From contig NZ_DHYG01000057.1 in the NCBI RefSeq assembly GCF_002414005.1, positions 1 to 38,040 on the forward strand: a DNA stretch of 38,040 nucleotides, given 5' to 3'. The stretch's first letter is position 1. Every line of letters starts with the position of its first letter. A program made the translations under genes and the position numbers. This DNA comes from Psychrobacter sp. UBA5136 (GTDB taxonomy: Bacteria > Pseudomonadota > Gammaproteobacteria > Pseudomonadales > Moraxellaceae). Below, one piece after another: positions 25,408-34,739 of the stretch. Under the pieces are notes generated by a model. The model saw only the letters and a list, made by a program, of their open reading frames with translations, was not told the DNA's origin and did not search any database.

Positions 25408-27276
25408 ATGCAAGAGCAAGACAATCAAACGCCAGTCGTTGATAGTGACGTTGTTAATAACGATACTGTTCATAACGACATTGCGAATACTGATGCAACC
25501 GTAGCAGAAACGGCAGATGCAGAAGCACGACAAGAAGCTGCAGCGACTGAAGAAACTACGGAAGCTGAAGCGGCAACAGTGGCCGCCGAGCCAGTCGTAG
25601 AACCTGAAGCTGCCGAGCCTGAAATCGAACGTGAATCAATGGAATTTGACGTTATTATCGTCGGCGGCGGCCCTTCTGGTCTGTCAGCAGCGATTCGTCT
25701 GCGTCAGCTTGCTATTGCAGCGGGCAACGATGAATTTATGGTCTGCGTGGTCGAAAAAGGTTCTGAATTCGGTGCTCATACGTTATCTGGCGCCGTTATT
25801 GAGCCGCGCGCTTTAGATGAGCTGATACCAGACTGGAAAGAAAAAGGCGCGCCACTAAACGTGCCTGCCATTGAAGACCGCGTTTATATGCTGGGTTCTG
25901 CTACCAAAGCCACCAAGCTTCCTGATTCTATCGTCCCTGCCAGCATGCACAATGAAGGCAATTATATTGTCTCACTCGGCAACGTCGTTCGCTGGTTGGC
26001 AGAGCAAGCGGAAGAGTTAGAAGTTATGATGTTCCCAGGCTTTGCTGCTGCTGACATCTTATATAACGATGACGGTTCGGTAAGAGGTGTGTTAACCGGC
26101 GATATGGGTGTGGCGGCCAATGGCGAAGCCAAACCTAGCTTTGAGCCAGGGTATGAGCTCCTCGGTAAATATACCATCTTTGCTGAAGGTTGCCGCGGAC
26201 ATTTGGGCAAACGCTTAATCAGCCGTTTCGGTCTTGATAAAGACGCAGATCCTCAGCACTATGCCATTGGCCTAAAAGAGCTGTGGGAAGTGGCACCAGA
26301 AAAACATGAACAAGGCGTGGTTATGCACGGTTCAGGTTGGCCACTAACTGACACCGACTCTTCTGGTGGTTGGTGGTTATATTTCGATGAAAACAACCAA
26401 GTAAGCTTTGGTATAGTGATCGATTTATCGTACTCAAACCCTTATATGTCACCGTTTGATGAAGTGCAGCGCCTCAAACTGCACCCACTTATTCGTAATA
26501 TCTTAGAAGGTGGTAAACGCCTGTCTTACGGCGCGCGTGCCCTGACCAAAGGCGGCCTAAACTCCTTACCAAAATTCACCTTCCCAGGTGGCGTATTGGT
26601 CGGTGATGACGCCGGTTTCTTAAACCCTGCCAAAATCAAAGGCACACATACCTCAATGAAATCAGGCATGTTAGCTGCTGAGGCGATTTTTGAGGCGCTG
26701 CAAGCTGGCCGTGAGCACGATGACGTGGTTGCTTATAGCACCATGTATAAAGAATCGTGGTTATATCAAGATAACTACGAAGCGCGTAATTTTTCACCAG
26801 CCATGCACCGTATGGGACAATGGATGGGCGGCGCCTTTAACTTTATCGAGCAAAACTTGCTTGGTGGCAAGATGCCCTTGACCATTCATGACAATCAGTA
26901 TGACTACGATCAGCTTGAGACGGCAAAGCACGCCTATCAGCCCACCTATCCTAAGCCGGATGGTAAGCTGACATTTGATAAATTGTCATCGGTCTTTATC
27001 TCGAATACCAACCATGCGGAAGATCAGCCATCGCATTTAAAACTGACCGATCCAACAGTACCTGTCTCCGTCAATTTACCATTGTACGCTGAGCCTGCGC
27101 GTCTGTATTGCCCAGCTGGCGTTTATGAAGTGGTAAAAGATGCTGAAGGTGCTAAGTTTGTTATCAACGCGCAAAACTGCGTACATTGTAAAACTTGTGA
27201 CATCAAAGACCCGTCACAAAACATCACTTGGGTGACGCCAGAAGGTGGCGGCGGTCCTAACTATCCAAACATGTAA
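25408..27276 (+). CDS. Electron transfer flavoprotein-ubiquinone oxidoreductase
   Basis: Passes electrons from electron transfer flavoprotein, filled by fatty-acid and amino-acid dehydrogenases, into the membrane ubiquinone pool. The FAD-binding motif is VGGGPSG (85-91), after DVIIVGG. The C-terminal ferredoxin-like part has the four 4Fe-4S ligands Cys568, Cys591, Cys594 and Cys597 (in CVHCKTC). Other family stretches are GAHTLSGAVIEPRAL, EGCRGHLGK and GDDAGFLNPAKIKGTHTSMKSG. At 622 residues it is about 70 longer than usual because of an N-terminal stretch rich in Ala, Glu and Asp before MEFDVII (Met78). The start has AGGAG eight bases upstream; Met78 has no ribosome-binding site, so the extension is probably translated. 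Confidence 0.95.
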   Translation: MQEQDNQTPVVDSDVVNNDTVHNDIANTDATVAETADAEARQEAAATEETTEAEAATVAAEPVVEPEAAEPEIERESMEFDVIIVGGGPSGLSAAIRLRQLAIAAGNDEFMVCVVEKGSEFGAHTLSGAVIEPRALDELIPDWKEKGAPLNVPAIEDRVYMLGSATKATKLPDSIVPASMHNEGNYIVSLGNVVRWLAEQAEELEVMMFPGFAAADILYNDDGSVRGVLTGDMGVAANGEAKPSFEPGYELLGKYTIFAEGCRGHLGKRLISRFGLDKDADPQHYAIGLKELWEVAPEKHEQGVVMHGSGWPLTDTDSSGGWWLYFDENNQVSFGIVIDLSYSNPYMSPFDEVQRLKLHPLIRNILEGGKRLSYGARALTKGGLNSLPKFTFPGGVLVGDDAGFLNPAKIKGTHTSMKSGMLAAEAIFEALQAGREHDDVVAYSTMYKESWLYQDNYEARNFSPAMHRMGQWMGGAFNFIEQNLLGGKMPLTIHDNQYDYDQLETAKHAYQPTYPKPDGKLTFDKLSSVFISNTNHAEDQPSHLKLTDPTVPVSVNLPLYAEPARLYCPAGVYEVVKDAEGAKFVINAQNCVHCKTCDIKDPSQNITWVTPEGGGGPNYPNM

Positions 27277-27304
27277 ACCCTATTTGTGATAAATATTGCT
27301 TAAT

Positions 27305-27339
27305 AAAAAACCGCTCTTAATAATAAGAGCGGTTTTTTT
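27305..27339. terminator. Bidirectional intrinsic terminator
   Basis: CCGCTCTTA (27311-27319) pairs exactly with TAAGAGCGG (27324-27332), flanked by six As and seven Ts. It serves the ETF-QO gene and the convergent symporter gene that ends at 27386. Confidence 0.92.
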
Positions 27340-27385
27340 ATGCTTGTAGCTTTAATAGCGTATTTACTTTACTGGTTTATAAAGA

Positions 27386-28882
27386 CTAATCAGTCCATGC
27401 ATCGCGGTTGGCTTCGTCTTTTAATTTCACAAAATCATCTGGGTCAAATTTGATTTGCTCGCCCGTTTTGCCTTCTTTAACTTGTCGCTCATAATCACGC
27501 AAGATGCGTAGGGCGACAGGCGATAAGATTAAAATAGCCACCAAGTTGACGAGTGCCATTAAACCCATGGATAAGTCAGCAAAGTTCCAAATAGCAGGCA
27601 GGCTAGCGATAGCACCAACAAACACCATGCCTAAAACCATAAAGCGGAAAATCATAATCATCACTTTGGCGTTTTTTTCACCCGAGATAAACTCAAGATT
27701 GGACTCGCCATAACTGTAGTTGGCAATAATAGAGGTAAATGAGAAAAAGAAAATAGCAATCGCGACGAAGATAACGCCCATATCGCCCACATACTGCGAC
27801 AATGCCAACTGCGTTAATTGAATGCCCTCTTGTTCGACACTCGGGTCAACAACGCCTGAGAGAATGATAATGGCAGCGGTAGCCGTACAGATAACCAACG
27901 TATCCATAAACACCCCAAGCATTTGCATAAAGCCTTGCACCGCTGGATGATCCGGATAGCTTTTTGCCGTCGCCGCCGCATTGGGCGCTGACCCCATACC
28001 CGCTTCGTTTGAAAACAAACCGCGTTTGATACCGTTAATCATCGCTTGCGCAATACCGTACCCAATCACGCCGCCCGCTGCTTGCTCAAAGCCGAATGCA
28101 GATTTTACAATCAAAACAACCGCTGCTGGGAATTCGCTAAAGTTGGTGATAATAATGAAGAGCGCCAATAAAATATAAAGTATCGCCATAATTGGTACGA
28201 TTTTACCAGCGATACGCGCAACCGAGCGCAAACCACCAAATACCACTGGCGCGACCAATACTACGAGCACCAAGCCTGTCATCCACGTTGGCACGCCAAA
28301 GGCTTCATTGGTCGCCTGCGCAATCGTATTTGACTGTACACCATTAAATGCCAAACCAAACGCAACCAGCAAACAAAGCGAGAAAAATATCGCAAGCCAG
28401 CGCTTACCCAAACCTTTTTCGATATAGTAAGCGGGCCCACCGCGGTAGACATTGTCTTTATGCGGCACTTTATAAGCTTGCGCTAAGGTGGACTCGATAA
28501 AACTGGTCGACATACCGACTATCGCCGTCATCCACATCCAAAATACGGCGCCTGGCCCACCCAGATAAATAGCAATCGCCACCCCTGCCAGATTACCTGT
28601 ACCAACCCGCGCCGCTAAGGAGGTCATCAACGCCTCAAATGAGCTGATACCGCCCTCTTTACGCCCTTGATTTGATACTCGTAATAACCGCCACATATGA
28701 CCGAAGTGACGAAACTGAATAAAACGCGTAGCAACGGTAAAATACAAACCGGCACCGATTAATACAAACATCAACAACCCATACCATGGATTGCTCGCGA
28801 TTAACCAATCATTATTGCCCCAAATAATGCTAACACCGTAATTAACAATGTTATTAAACCAACCTGCTATGCCTTCGCTCAT
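27386..28882 (-). CDS. Alanine/glycine:cation symporter (AGCS) family protein
   Basis: Inner-membrane secondary transporter importing alanine or glycine with Na+ (or H+). It has about eleven predicted membrane segments in 498 residues. Family-typical stretches are SFEALMTSLAARVGTGNLAGVAIAI (AGCS signature), GLFSNEAGMGSAPNAAATAKS and HPAVQGFMQMLGVFMDT. The N-terminus is short and the C-terminus ends in about 40 charged cytoplasmic residues. GAGGAG lies five bases before the ATG. It is a single-gene leftward unit, with its promoter in the 640-base gap to the right. The exact substrate is inferred from family only. Confidence 0.93.
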   Translation of the reverse strand: MSEGIAGWFNNIVNYGVSIIWGNNDWLIASNPWYGLLMFVLIGAGLYFTVATRFIQFRHFGHMWRLLRVSNQGRKEGGISSFEALMTSLAARVGTGNLAGVAIAIYLGGPGAVFWMWMTAIVGMSTSFIESTLAQAYKVPHKDNVYRGGPAYYIEKGLGKRWLAIFFSLCLLVAFGLAFNGVQSNTIAQATNEAFGVPTWMTGLVLVVLVAPVVFGGLRSVARIAGKIVPIMAILYILLALFIIITNFSEFPAAVVLIVKSAFGFEQAAGGVIGYGIAQAMINGIKRGLFSNEAGMGSAPNAAATAKSYPDHPAVQGFMQMLGVFMDTLVICTATAAIIILSGVVDPSVEQEGIQLTQLALSQYVGDMGVIFVAIAIFFFSFTSIIANYSYGESNLEFISGEKNAKVMIMIFRFMVLGMVFVGAIASLPAIWNFADLSMGLMALVNLVAILILSPVALRILRDYERQVKEGKTGEQIKFDPDDFVKLKDEANRDAWTD

Positions 28883-29522
28883 ACCAACTCCTCACTTACG
28901 CTTTATCAATGCTGCTTACTTTTTATATAAAAATGTCTATAACCAATCAAAACAGTCTTTAAATTACCTAAAAATTTTTCTAAAAAAGTTTCTGAAAAAT
29001 TTACCGTGTGCATTCTATCGAGATTAAGAGGTCTTCAACTATCACATTTGGTTATCAATTCAAGAAGTTTATTTTTAAAATAAATGTTACTTGCCCTTTA
29101 ACTGCTATAGAATGGAGAATGTAACAAATTAGAAGCATTTTTTAGACATTTATCGTACGATTCCAGTAACGTCATCGCTCGCTAATCCGTAAAACTGCGG
29201 CATTTCTTGATGACCTTAACTGTTTTTTGATAAATAACCAGAAAGTGACTGCTAATTTAAAATTAAGTTTTTAATAACGCCATCGTTTCAACACGTAGAC
29301 TGGATTTTATAGTCTTTAGCGTTCGGTTGATATTGATTTATTGGCATGAATGGCTAGCGTATTAAAAACTTTAAGACTCTTGTCAGGAAGACGGGATCGT
29401 AAAAAGACAGCGGATTGTTGACCCTCATGGTTTTACCTCGATAAATCCCCTCTTTTCTGCAAGGCACCCTTAAGCCTAAAAGTCATAGCATTCGTTATCT
29501 CTTCATCTTATGAGAGCCGTTT
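28883..29522. other. Long AT-rich intergenic region
   Basis: About 640 bases in which I see no gene, RNA gene, terminator or clear repeat. It must hold the promoter of the leftward symporter. A short hairpin CCGTT/AACGG lies at the right edge (about 29518-29530). Confidence 0.4.
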
Positions 29523-29798
29523 TTAACGGAACCAGTTTTCATAATTTGATTTATAGATAAGGGGTTTTGCACCTGCTTTTAAACGGTTCGCTTTTAGGTC
29601 TTTGGTTTTGATAATTTTTGATGGTATGAGGCCGTAAATAGCTATTTTTAACTTTGTTTGCTGATCATAAATAGCTAAAGCCTCTGTCATTTGTGCGTAT
29701 TTTTTCAGCCAAGCTGTTGAGTCATTTTGTATGAATGGTCTATAAGAGGGTTTTTGTAGATCTAATTTCGCTTGGAGCGATAGACAATAATCACTCAT
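29523..29798 (-). CDS. Doubtful small hypothetical protein
   Basis: A leftward open frame that could start at 29861, 29816 or 29798; the last is preferred because it alone has a weak GAG-containing site in front. The 91-residue product is basic toward its end (IPSKIIKTKDLKANRLKAG) and matches no family that I recognise. The longest version overlaps the start of the DUF4212 gene on the other strand, and the frame lies where that gene's promoter should be. It may be a degraded gene remnant or non-coding. Confidence 0.3.
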   Translation of the reverse strand: MSDYCLSLQAKLDLQKPSYRPFIQNDSTAWLKKYAQMTEALAIYDQQTKLKIAIYGLIPSKIIKTKDLKANRLKAGAKPLIYKSNYENWFR

Positions 29799-29849
29799 TA
29801 GGCTCAAATCAAACATGATGTTTTTAGGTAAGACAAAAGGAGTTGTCCT

Positions 29850-30110
29850 ATGGAAAACCACAACGATCCATCCGGTTATTGGCGTGCCAATGTCCGTCTC
29901 ATTTTAGGTAGCCTCGTTATCTGGGCCCTGTGTTCTTACGGTTTTGGTATTTTATTTCGTCCATTATTAACAGGCATTCGCATAGGGGGTACTGACCTAG
30001 GATTTTGGTTCGCTCAGCAAGGATCCATTGGCGTATTTATCATTTTAATTTTCTTCTACGCGTGGCGTATGAATAAGTTAGATAAACAATATGGTGTAGA
30101 CGAGGAATAG
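29850..30110 (+). CDS. DUF4212 small subunit of a sodium/substrate symporter
   Basis: An 86-residue membrane protein with two helices (about 15-36 and 55-70), starting YWRANVRLILGSLVIWALCSYGFG, typical of the DUF4212 family (TIGR03647). Such proteins are encoded directly before an acetate-type SSS symporter and are taken to be its small subunit. AAGGAG lies seven bases before the ATG. The symporter gene starts four bases after its stop, so the two are translated together. Confidence 0.9.
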   Translation: MENHNDPSGYWRANVRLILGSLVIWALCSYGFGILFRPLLTGIRIGGTDLGFWFAQQGSIGVFIILIFFYAWRMNKLDKQYGVDEE

Positions 30111-30114
30111 TCCT

Positions 30115-31983
30115 ATGAGTCAATTTGCGATTAATATTCTTTTTGTAGGCCTATCCTTCGCTTTATACTTCGGTATTGCGTGGTGGGCGCGTGCAGGTTC
30201 AACCAGTGAATTCTATGTTGCGGGCGGCGGTGTGCATCCTGTGGTCAACGGTATGGCAACAGCTGCTGACTGGATGAGTGCAGCGTCATTTATCTCGATG
30301 GCGGGTATTATTGCGACCGGCGGTTATGCGGCATCCACTTACTTGATGGGGTGGACGGGCGGTTATGTGCTATTGGCGATGCTGCTCGCGCCCTACCTGC
30401 GTAAATTTGGTAAGTTCACGGTGCCAGATTTTATTGGCGATCGTTTTTATTCCAAAACCGCCGCTATGATTGCGGTGGTTTGTTTGATTATTGCTTCGAC
30501 CACTTACGTTATCGGTCAGATGACGGGCGCTGGGGTGGCATTTTCACGCTTCTTAGAAGTGGATAATACTACGGGTCTGCTTATTGCGGCGGTTGTCGTA
30601 TTCTTCTACGCCGTCCTTGGTGGTATGAAAGGCATTACCTACACGCAGGTTGCGCAGTACGTGGTTCTCATGATTGCCTATACGATTCCTGCGGTCTTTA
30701 TTTCACTTGAGCTGACGGGTAATCCGATTCCTGGTCTTGGTTTGTTCTCAAACCATGTCGAAGCTGGCATTCCTATCTTAGCCAAGCTTGATCAAATTGT
30801 TGTCGATTTAGGCTTTACTGCTTATACCGCTGATGTACCAAACAAGCTAAACATGGTGCTATTTACTTTATCACTGATGATTGGTACGGCAGGATTACCA
30901 CACGTTATCATCCGCTTTTTCACCGTTCCTAAGGTTGCCGATGCACGCTGGACTGCTGGTTGGACGTTAGTTTTCATCTCGCTCCTGTACTTTACGGCGC
31001 CAGCCGTTGGTGCGATGGCGCGTCTCAACCTAATCGATACCATCTATCCACAAGGCGTTGAAGAGCCAGCCATTGAGTATGATCAACGTCCAGACTGGAT
31101 GAGAACATGGGAAGAAACTGGCCTTATTAAATACAATGATTTAAACAACGATGGTCGTATCCAGTTCTATAACGATAGCGGACTTGGAGCCGCAGAGCTA
31201 GCATTGTCGAGCGCCACCACTGACGGCGGAGATGTTGCCGCAGCAACCACGGCTGTAGAAGAGGCAAAAGCTGAGCATGCTCTAGAGCGTGATGGTATCT
31301 TTGTCGATAGAGGCTGGGAAGGTAATGAGCTAGACGTTAACGCGGATATTCTAGTATTGGCTAACCCAGAAATTGCACGCCTACCAGGTTGGGTGATTGG
31401 TCTTATCGCCGCCGGTGGTTTAGCAGCAGCGCTATCAACGGCAGCTGGTCTACTACTTGCCATCTCATCAGCGATCAGTCATGACTTGATCAAAAGAAAC
31501 ATCAACCCGAACATTACCGATGCAGGCGAGCTAAAAGTCGCCCGTATCACGATGGCAATTGCGATTGTGGTTGCGACATGGCTTGGTATCAATCCGCCGG
31601 GATTTGCGGCACAGGTTGTGGCACTAGCCTTTGGTATTGCAGGTGCGTCACTGTTCCCTGCTCTAATGATGGGGATTTTCTCTAAGCGTATCAATAACGT
31701 TGGCGCTATCGCTGGTATGTTAACGGGTTTGATTAGTATCTTGGTTTATATCTTTATCTTTAAAGGTTGGTTCTTTATCAGTGGGACAGCAAGCTTCCCT
31801 GATACTGAAGAGTATTGGCTGTTTGGTATCTCGCCTCTATCGTTTGGTGCGATTGGTGCCCTACTGAACTTTATCGTTGCGTTCGTGGTTTCTTATGCAA
31901 CCACGCCACCACCAGCGCATATCCAAGAATTGGTTGAAAGTGTTCGTTCTCCACGTGGCGCTGGCGGCGCAATCAATCATTAA
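30115..31983 (+). CDS. Cation/acetate-type symporter, SSS family (VC_2705 type)
   Basis: Sodium:solute symporter that most likely imports acetate or another small monocarboxylate. In 622 residues there are about 13 predicted membrane segments. Typical SSS parts include EFYVAGGGVHPVVNGMATAADWMSAASFI, GTAGLPHVIIRFFTVP and GLAAALSTAAGLLLAISSAISHDL. A roughly 100-residue extramembrane insert (about 305-425) separates the two halves and carries a DLNNDGRIQFYN sequence at 342-353 that resembles a calcium-binding EF-hand loop, though position 12 is Asn. The DUF4212 gene four bases upstream supports the VC_2705/TIGR03648 subfamily rather than E. coli ActP itself. A terminator follows at 32030-32068. 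Confidence 0.91.
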   Translation: MSQFAINILFVGLSFALYFGIAWWARAGSTSEFYVAGGGVHPVVNGMATAADWMSAASFISMAGIIATGGYAASTYLMGWTGGYVLLAMLLAPYLRKFGKFTVPDFIGDRFYSKTAAMIAVVCLIIASTTYVIGQMTGAGVAFSRFLEVDNTTGLLIAAVVVFFYAVLGGMKGITYTQVAQYVVLMIAYTIPAVFISLELTGNPIPGLGLFSNHVEAGIPILAKLDQIVVDLGFTAYTADVPNKLNMVLFTLSLMIGTAGLPHVIIRFFTVPKVADARWTAGWTLVFISLLYFTAPAVGAMARLNLIDTIYPQGVEEPAIEYDQRPDWMRTWEETGLIKYNDLNNDGRIQFYNDSGLGAAELALSSATTDGGDVAAATTAVEEAKAEHALERDGIFVDRGWEGNELDVNADILVLANPEIARLPGWVIGLIAAGGLAAALSTAAGLLLAISSAISHDLIKRNINPNITDAGELKVARITMAIAIVVATWLGINPPGFAAQVVALAFGIAGASLFPALMMGIFSKRINNVGAIAGMLTGLISILVYIFIFKGWFFISGTASFPDTEEYWLFGISPLSFGAIGALLNFIVAFVVSYATTPPPAHIQELVESVRSPRGAGGAINH

Positions 31984-32029
31984 TCTAGACGATAATCTAA
32001 ACGATGTTGTGTGCTATTCTTTGTAATAT

Positions 32030-32068
32030 ATCACTCACCGGCAGCAGCTGCTTGTGAGTGATTTTTTT
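32030..32068 (+). terminator. Intrinsic terminator after the symporter gene
   Basis: ATCACTCAC (32030-32038) pairs exactly with GTGAGTGAT (32054-32062), with an inner GCAGCAGCTGC element in the loop and seven Ts to 32068. Confidence 0.9.
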
Positions 32069-32141
32069 ATCTCAGGCTTATTGTAAGCGGGTTCGTTATC
32101 AATTAGTTTTATACGCGCTGATGGCGTTAAGGAAAAATCTT

Positions 32142-32687
32142 ATGCTTTTTGAGTTTATCGCCACCATAGCAGCCGGATTTGGTATGGCTGGGATAGCACT
32201 GATCATCACTCATCTCAGCAAACTAGCCGGAAAAAAGGCGCCAAGATGGCTGATTCCACTATTTGGCGCCCTCGGGATTTTTGGTTTTCAAATACAACAA
32301 GAATACAGTTGGTTCGAGCAACAAACCGCGCAACTTCCTCAAGGCGTGCATGTGGTTAAAAAAGTTGAACAGCGCACTTGGTTTCGCCCGTGGTCATACA
32401 TCAAACCTCAAATTTTTCGTTTTATGGCAGCTGACAGCGGCCATGCGCGCGCTAACGCCGATTCGCCAAATACTTACTTGGTCAATTTATATTTATTCGA
32501 AAGACGTAGAAGTGTGCAGCAAGTCCCGCAAGTTATCGATTGTGCGGCGCCTGCGCGCGCAGATTATGTGTTGCAAGAAAAAAATAGTAGATTGAGCATT
32601 GATGAACACATTAAGCAGACAACTAAATGGCGACCTCTAGAAAAAGAGGATCCTCTATATATCAATGTTTGTATCAATAAAAGTTAA
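32142..32687 (+). CDS. Hypothetical membrane protein
   Basis: 181 residues. Two predicted membrane helices (about 3-24 and 37-53) are followed by a 125-residue soluble part containing WFRPWSYIKPQIFRFMAAD and a possible disulfide or metal Cys near CAAPARADYV. No family was recognised. The open frame extends left to a GTG at 32058, but that lies in the terminator stem; the ATG at 32142 is preceded by AAGGA (32129-32133) with eight bases of spacing, so it is the start. It converges with the rhomboid gene, ending 72 bases from it. Confidence 0.72.
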   Translation: MLFEFIATIAAGFGMAGIALIITHLSKLAGKKAPRWLIPLFGALGIFGFQIQQEYSWFEQQTAQLPQGVHVVKKVEQRTWFRPWSYIKPQIFRFMAADSGHARANADSPNTYLVNLYLFERRRSVQQVPQVIDCAAPARADYVLQEKNSRLSIDEHIKQTTKWRPLEKEDPLYINVCINKS

Positions 32688-32759
32688 GACCGTTAACGTA
32701 GTGAAAATATGGGATTAAAAATAAATTTGCTATTAAAAATATGGTTGTGCTCTTAGCAG

Positions 32760-33365
32760 TTAATAACGTGAATTTAAACTGGTATAAGCATGCTTTGAGT
32801 TTGCTCCTAATAATAAGCCGGCGCACAGACCACCGAAATGCGCCGCAAATGAGATGCCTTGCTGCGGCATCAAACCTTGCTTAATGGTCAGCCAATAACC
32901 TGTACCCATCACAATACAGGCTAATAAATAGCCCCAACGCCGCGCAAACACTGCCCCGCCTATCATATAACCGAGCATTGCAAAACAGAGCCCCGACGCG
33001 CCAATATGAATCGACAACGGCGAACCAATAACCCACGTCACCAGTCCTGACGCCACGATTAGTTTTAGCACCGTACGATAAGCATTATTTTCAAATAGCC
33101 CAAACAAAAATAAAATTTGCAATAGCGTCAACGTATTGCCGAGTAAATGGGAGAAATTGCCATGCATCGTCCATGATGCAAACACCCCAATCATACTGCC
33201 GATATCTAACGCGCGGGGCACGATGCCAAAAATATTCCACAGACCAAAAAGCAGCGTTTCATTAAGAAAAAACATGCCCCACATAGGAATAAGGACAAAA
33301 GCATATAAGCCAATGACTTGCTTAATCCTTTGCACCATCAAGGTCGTTAATTGCTGCCATTTCAT
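32760..33365 (-). CDS. Rhomboid family intramembrane serine protease
   Basis: A six-helix membrane protease of 201 residues. The catalytic Ser124 is in IGASGLCF and the catalytic His176 in SFAAHFGGLCAG, forming the dyad; the oxyanion residues His73 and Asn77 lie in NFSHLLGNT. The WTMHGN motif before it is also typical, and the C-terminus is short. Its substrate is unknown. The start follows AAAGG at about 12 bases, a longer than usual gap. It lies 54 bases downstream of the nucleotidase gene on the same strand, so the two may share a transcript. Confidence 0.9.
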   Translation of the reverse strand: MKWQQLTTLMVQRIKQVIGLYAFVLIPMWGMFFLNETLLFGLWNIFGIVPRALDIGSMIGVFASWTMHGNFSHLLGNTLTLLQILFLFGLFENNAYRTVLKLIVASGLVTWVIGSPLSIHIGASGLCFAMLGYMIGGAVFARRWGYLLACIVMGTGYWLTIKQGLMPQQGISFAAHFGGLCAGLLLGANSKHAYTSLNSRY

Positions 33366-33419
33366 ATTACGTTTTACCTTTTAAGCCTCTTCATTTCATA
33401 AAAGCCACATTACTGAATA

Positions 33420-34472
33420 TTACTGACTCACAGAAAAAAGTGGGCGTGCTACAGGTTTAAATGACAATAACGAAGCGTCTTTGTCAGTAGTCAATACACT
33501 TTTGGCGTGCAGCAATGAAGTTGAATGATAAGGGACTAAAGCGGTCGGCATGAAGTTACGCGCAGCATCGATATGTTTGACTGAATCATCAAAGAAAATA
33601 TGCGGCGCAAACGTTTTTAATACCGAAGTTTTTTCAAGTCCGCCTAAAAAAAACGCCATATCAAGATTGACGCCCCAATCGCGTAGCGTTTTGATAGCAC
33701 GTAAGTCAGCAGGCGCATTACGCGCCGTAACTAAAGCAATTTTCATAGGAGAAGAATGCAAATGAGCAGGTAAACGCTCCTGCATTTTTGCCAGTTTAAT
33801 CAGCAGCTCGGCATAAGGCCCCTTCTCTATGGGCAAGTCACGCATTTTAGCTTCACGCTCATGAAAAGCCTGTAACCCTTTTTGCTTATAAAGTAGCTCA
33901 CCTGAGTCATCAAATAGCACCGCATCACCGTCAAAGGCGATACGTAGCTGCTGCGTATCCAGCTCATAGGTATTTATCGGAGTGGCATCTAGTATCGCAC
34001 AGGCACAAATATTGGCATCTGCAACTTGCTGAGCATCATTGCGATTGGTGGTCAAAAATAAATCCACATTAAAATCTTTAATATAGGGCGCTACAGGGCT
34101 TCCGGAGATAAATGCCGAGCGCGAAATGGTTAAACCGTGTTCACGAATCGCATTGAGCACTTGAATACCCGTATCCGGGCTACTTTTTGAGACGATGACC
34201 ACTTCAACCAACGGCGTTTCAATACCTGAGCTTTGCTCCTTGTTATCATGACAGTAATTATTTAAGTTTAATAAAGCTTTGATAAGTGGATAGCCGGCGC
34301 CGATACTGAGAGGATCGTTCTCACGTTCGGCCATATATTCTCGAAACACTTTAATCGCATCGCGAGGTCGCTGCTGCAATAACGCTGTCAGATGATTTTC
34401 AGACTCTGACAAATTAAATAAAGCGGTCGCTGATATTGCAACGATTAAGGTGTTAGTAAAATCTACTGCCAT
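33420..34472 (-). CDS. 5'-nucleotidase, cN-I-like (PF06189)
   Basis: Predicted cytosolic 5'-nucleotidase that dephosphorylates nucleoside monophosphates. In 350 residues the N-terminal IVAISATALFNLSES is typical of the family. The HAD-like nucleophile motif is FDGDAVLFDD, with ARNAPA and HIFFDDSVKHI further on. No signal peptide is present. AGAGAAAG lies a few bases before the ATG. The rhomboid gene lies downstream on the same strand. Exact substrate preference cannot be read from the sequence. Confidence 0.9.
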   Translation of the reverse strand: MAVDFTNTLIVAISATALFNLSESENHLTALLQQRPRDAIKVFREYMAERENDPLSIGAGYPLIKALLNLNNYCHDNKEQSSGIETPLVEVVIVSKSSPDTGIQVLNAIREHGLTISRSAFISGSPVAPYIKDFNVDLFLTTNRNDAQQVADANICACAILDATPINTYELDTQQLRIAFDGDAVLFDDSGELLYKQKGLQAFHEREAKMRDLPIEKGPYAELLIKLAKMQERLPAHLHSSPMKIALVTARNAPADLRAIKTLRDWGVNLDMAFFLGGLEKTSVLKTFAPHIFFDDSVKHIDAARNFMPTALVPYHSTSLLHAKSVLTTDKDASLLSFKPVARPLFSVSQ

Positions 34473-34611
34473 AGCTTTCTCTACTTAATTTTTTTATAAA
34501 AATATATGGTTTTAATCTTACTATACCTATCACTATTTATAATGATGAGAACCGTTACGTTAACGTCATTACTGTAATAGTATTTATCATACCTTCAAAA
34601 CCTAAATACAT

Positions 34612-34645
34612 AAAAAAAGCCATATCATCATCACGACGATATGGC
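34612..34645 (-). terminator. Intrinsic terminator after the TRAP operon
   Basis: GCCATATC (34619-34626) pairs with GATATGGC (34638-34645), and the stem can extend to 11 pairs with one mismatch. Seven As on its left give a T tract on the minus strand, just beyond dctM. Confidence 0.85.
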
Positions 34646-34739
34646 CATAAATTAAAAACGATTTTTTACAATTGTGGAAACTTATTTCTAAATAACCACT
34701 TATTTCTGAATAATACAGCGCGCATTAAATTCTTTTAAT

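Noticed and set aside
28883..29522. Possible tRNA or small RNA gene in the 640-base gap
   Set aside because: No T-loop (GGTTCGA-like) sequence, acceptor pairing or terminator was found.
32058..32141. Longer start (GTG at 32058) for the hypothetical membrane protein
   Set aside because: The codon lies in the terminator stem of the upstream symporter gene; the ATG at 32142 has a proper ribosome-binding site.
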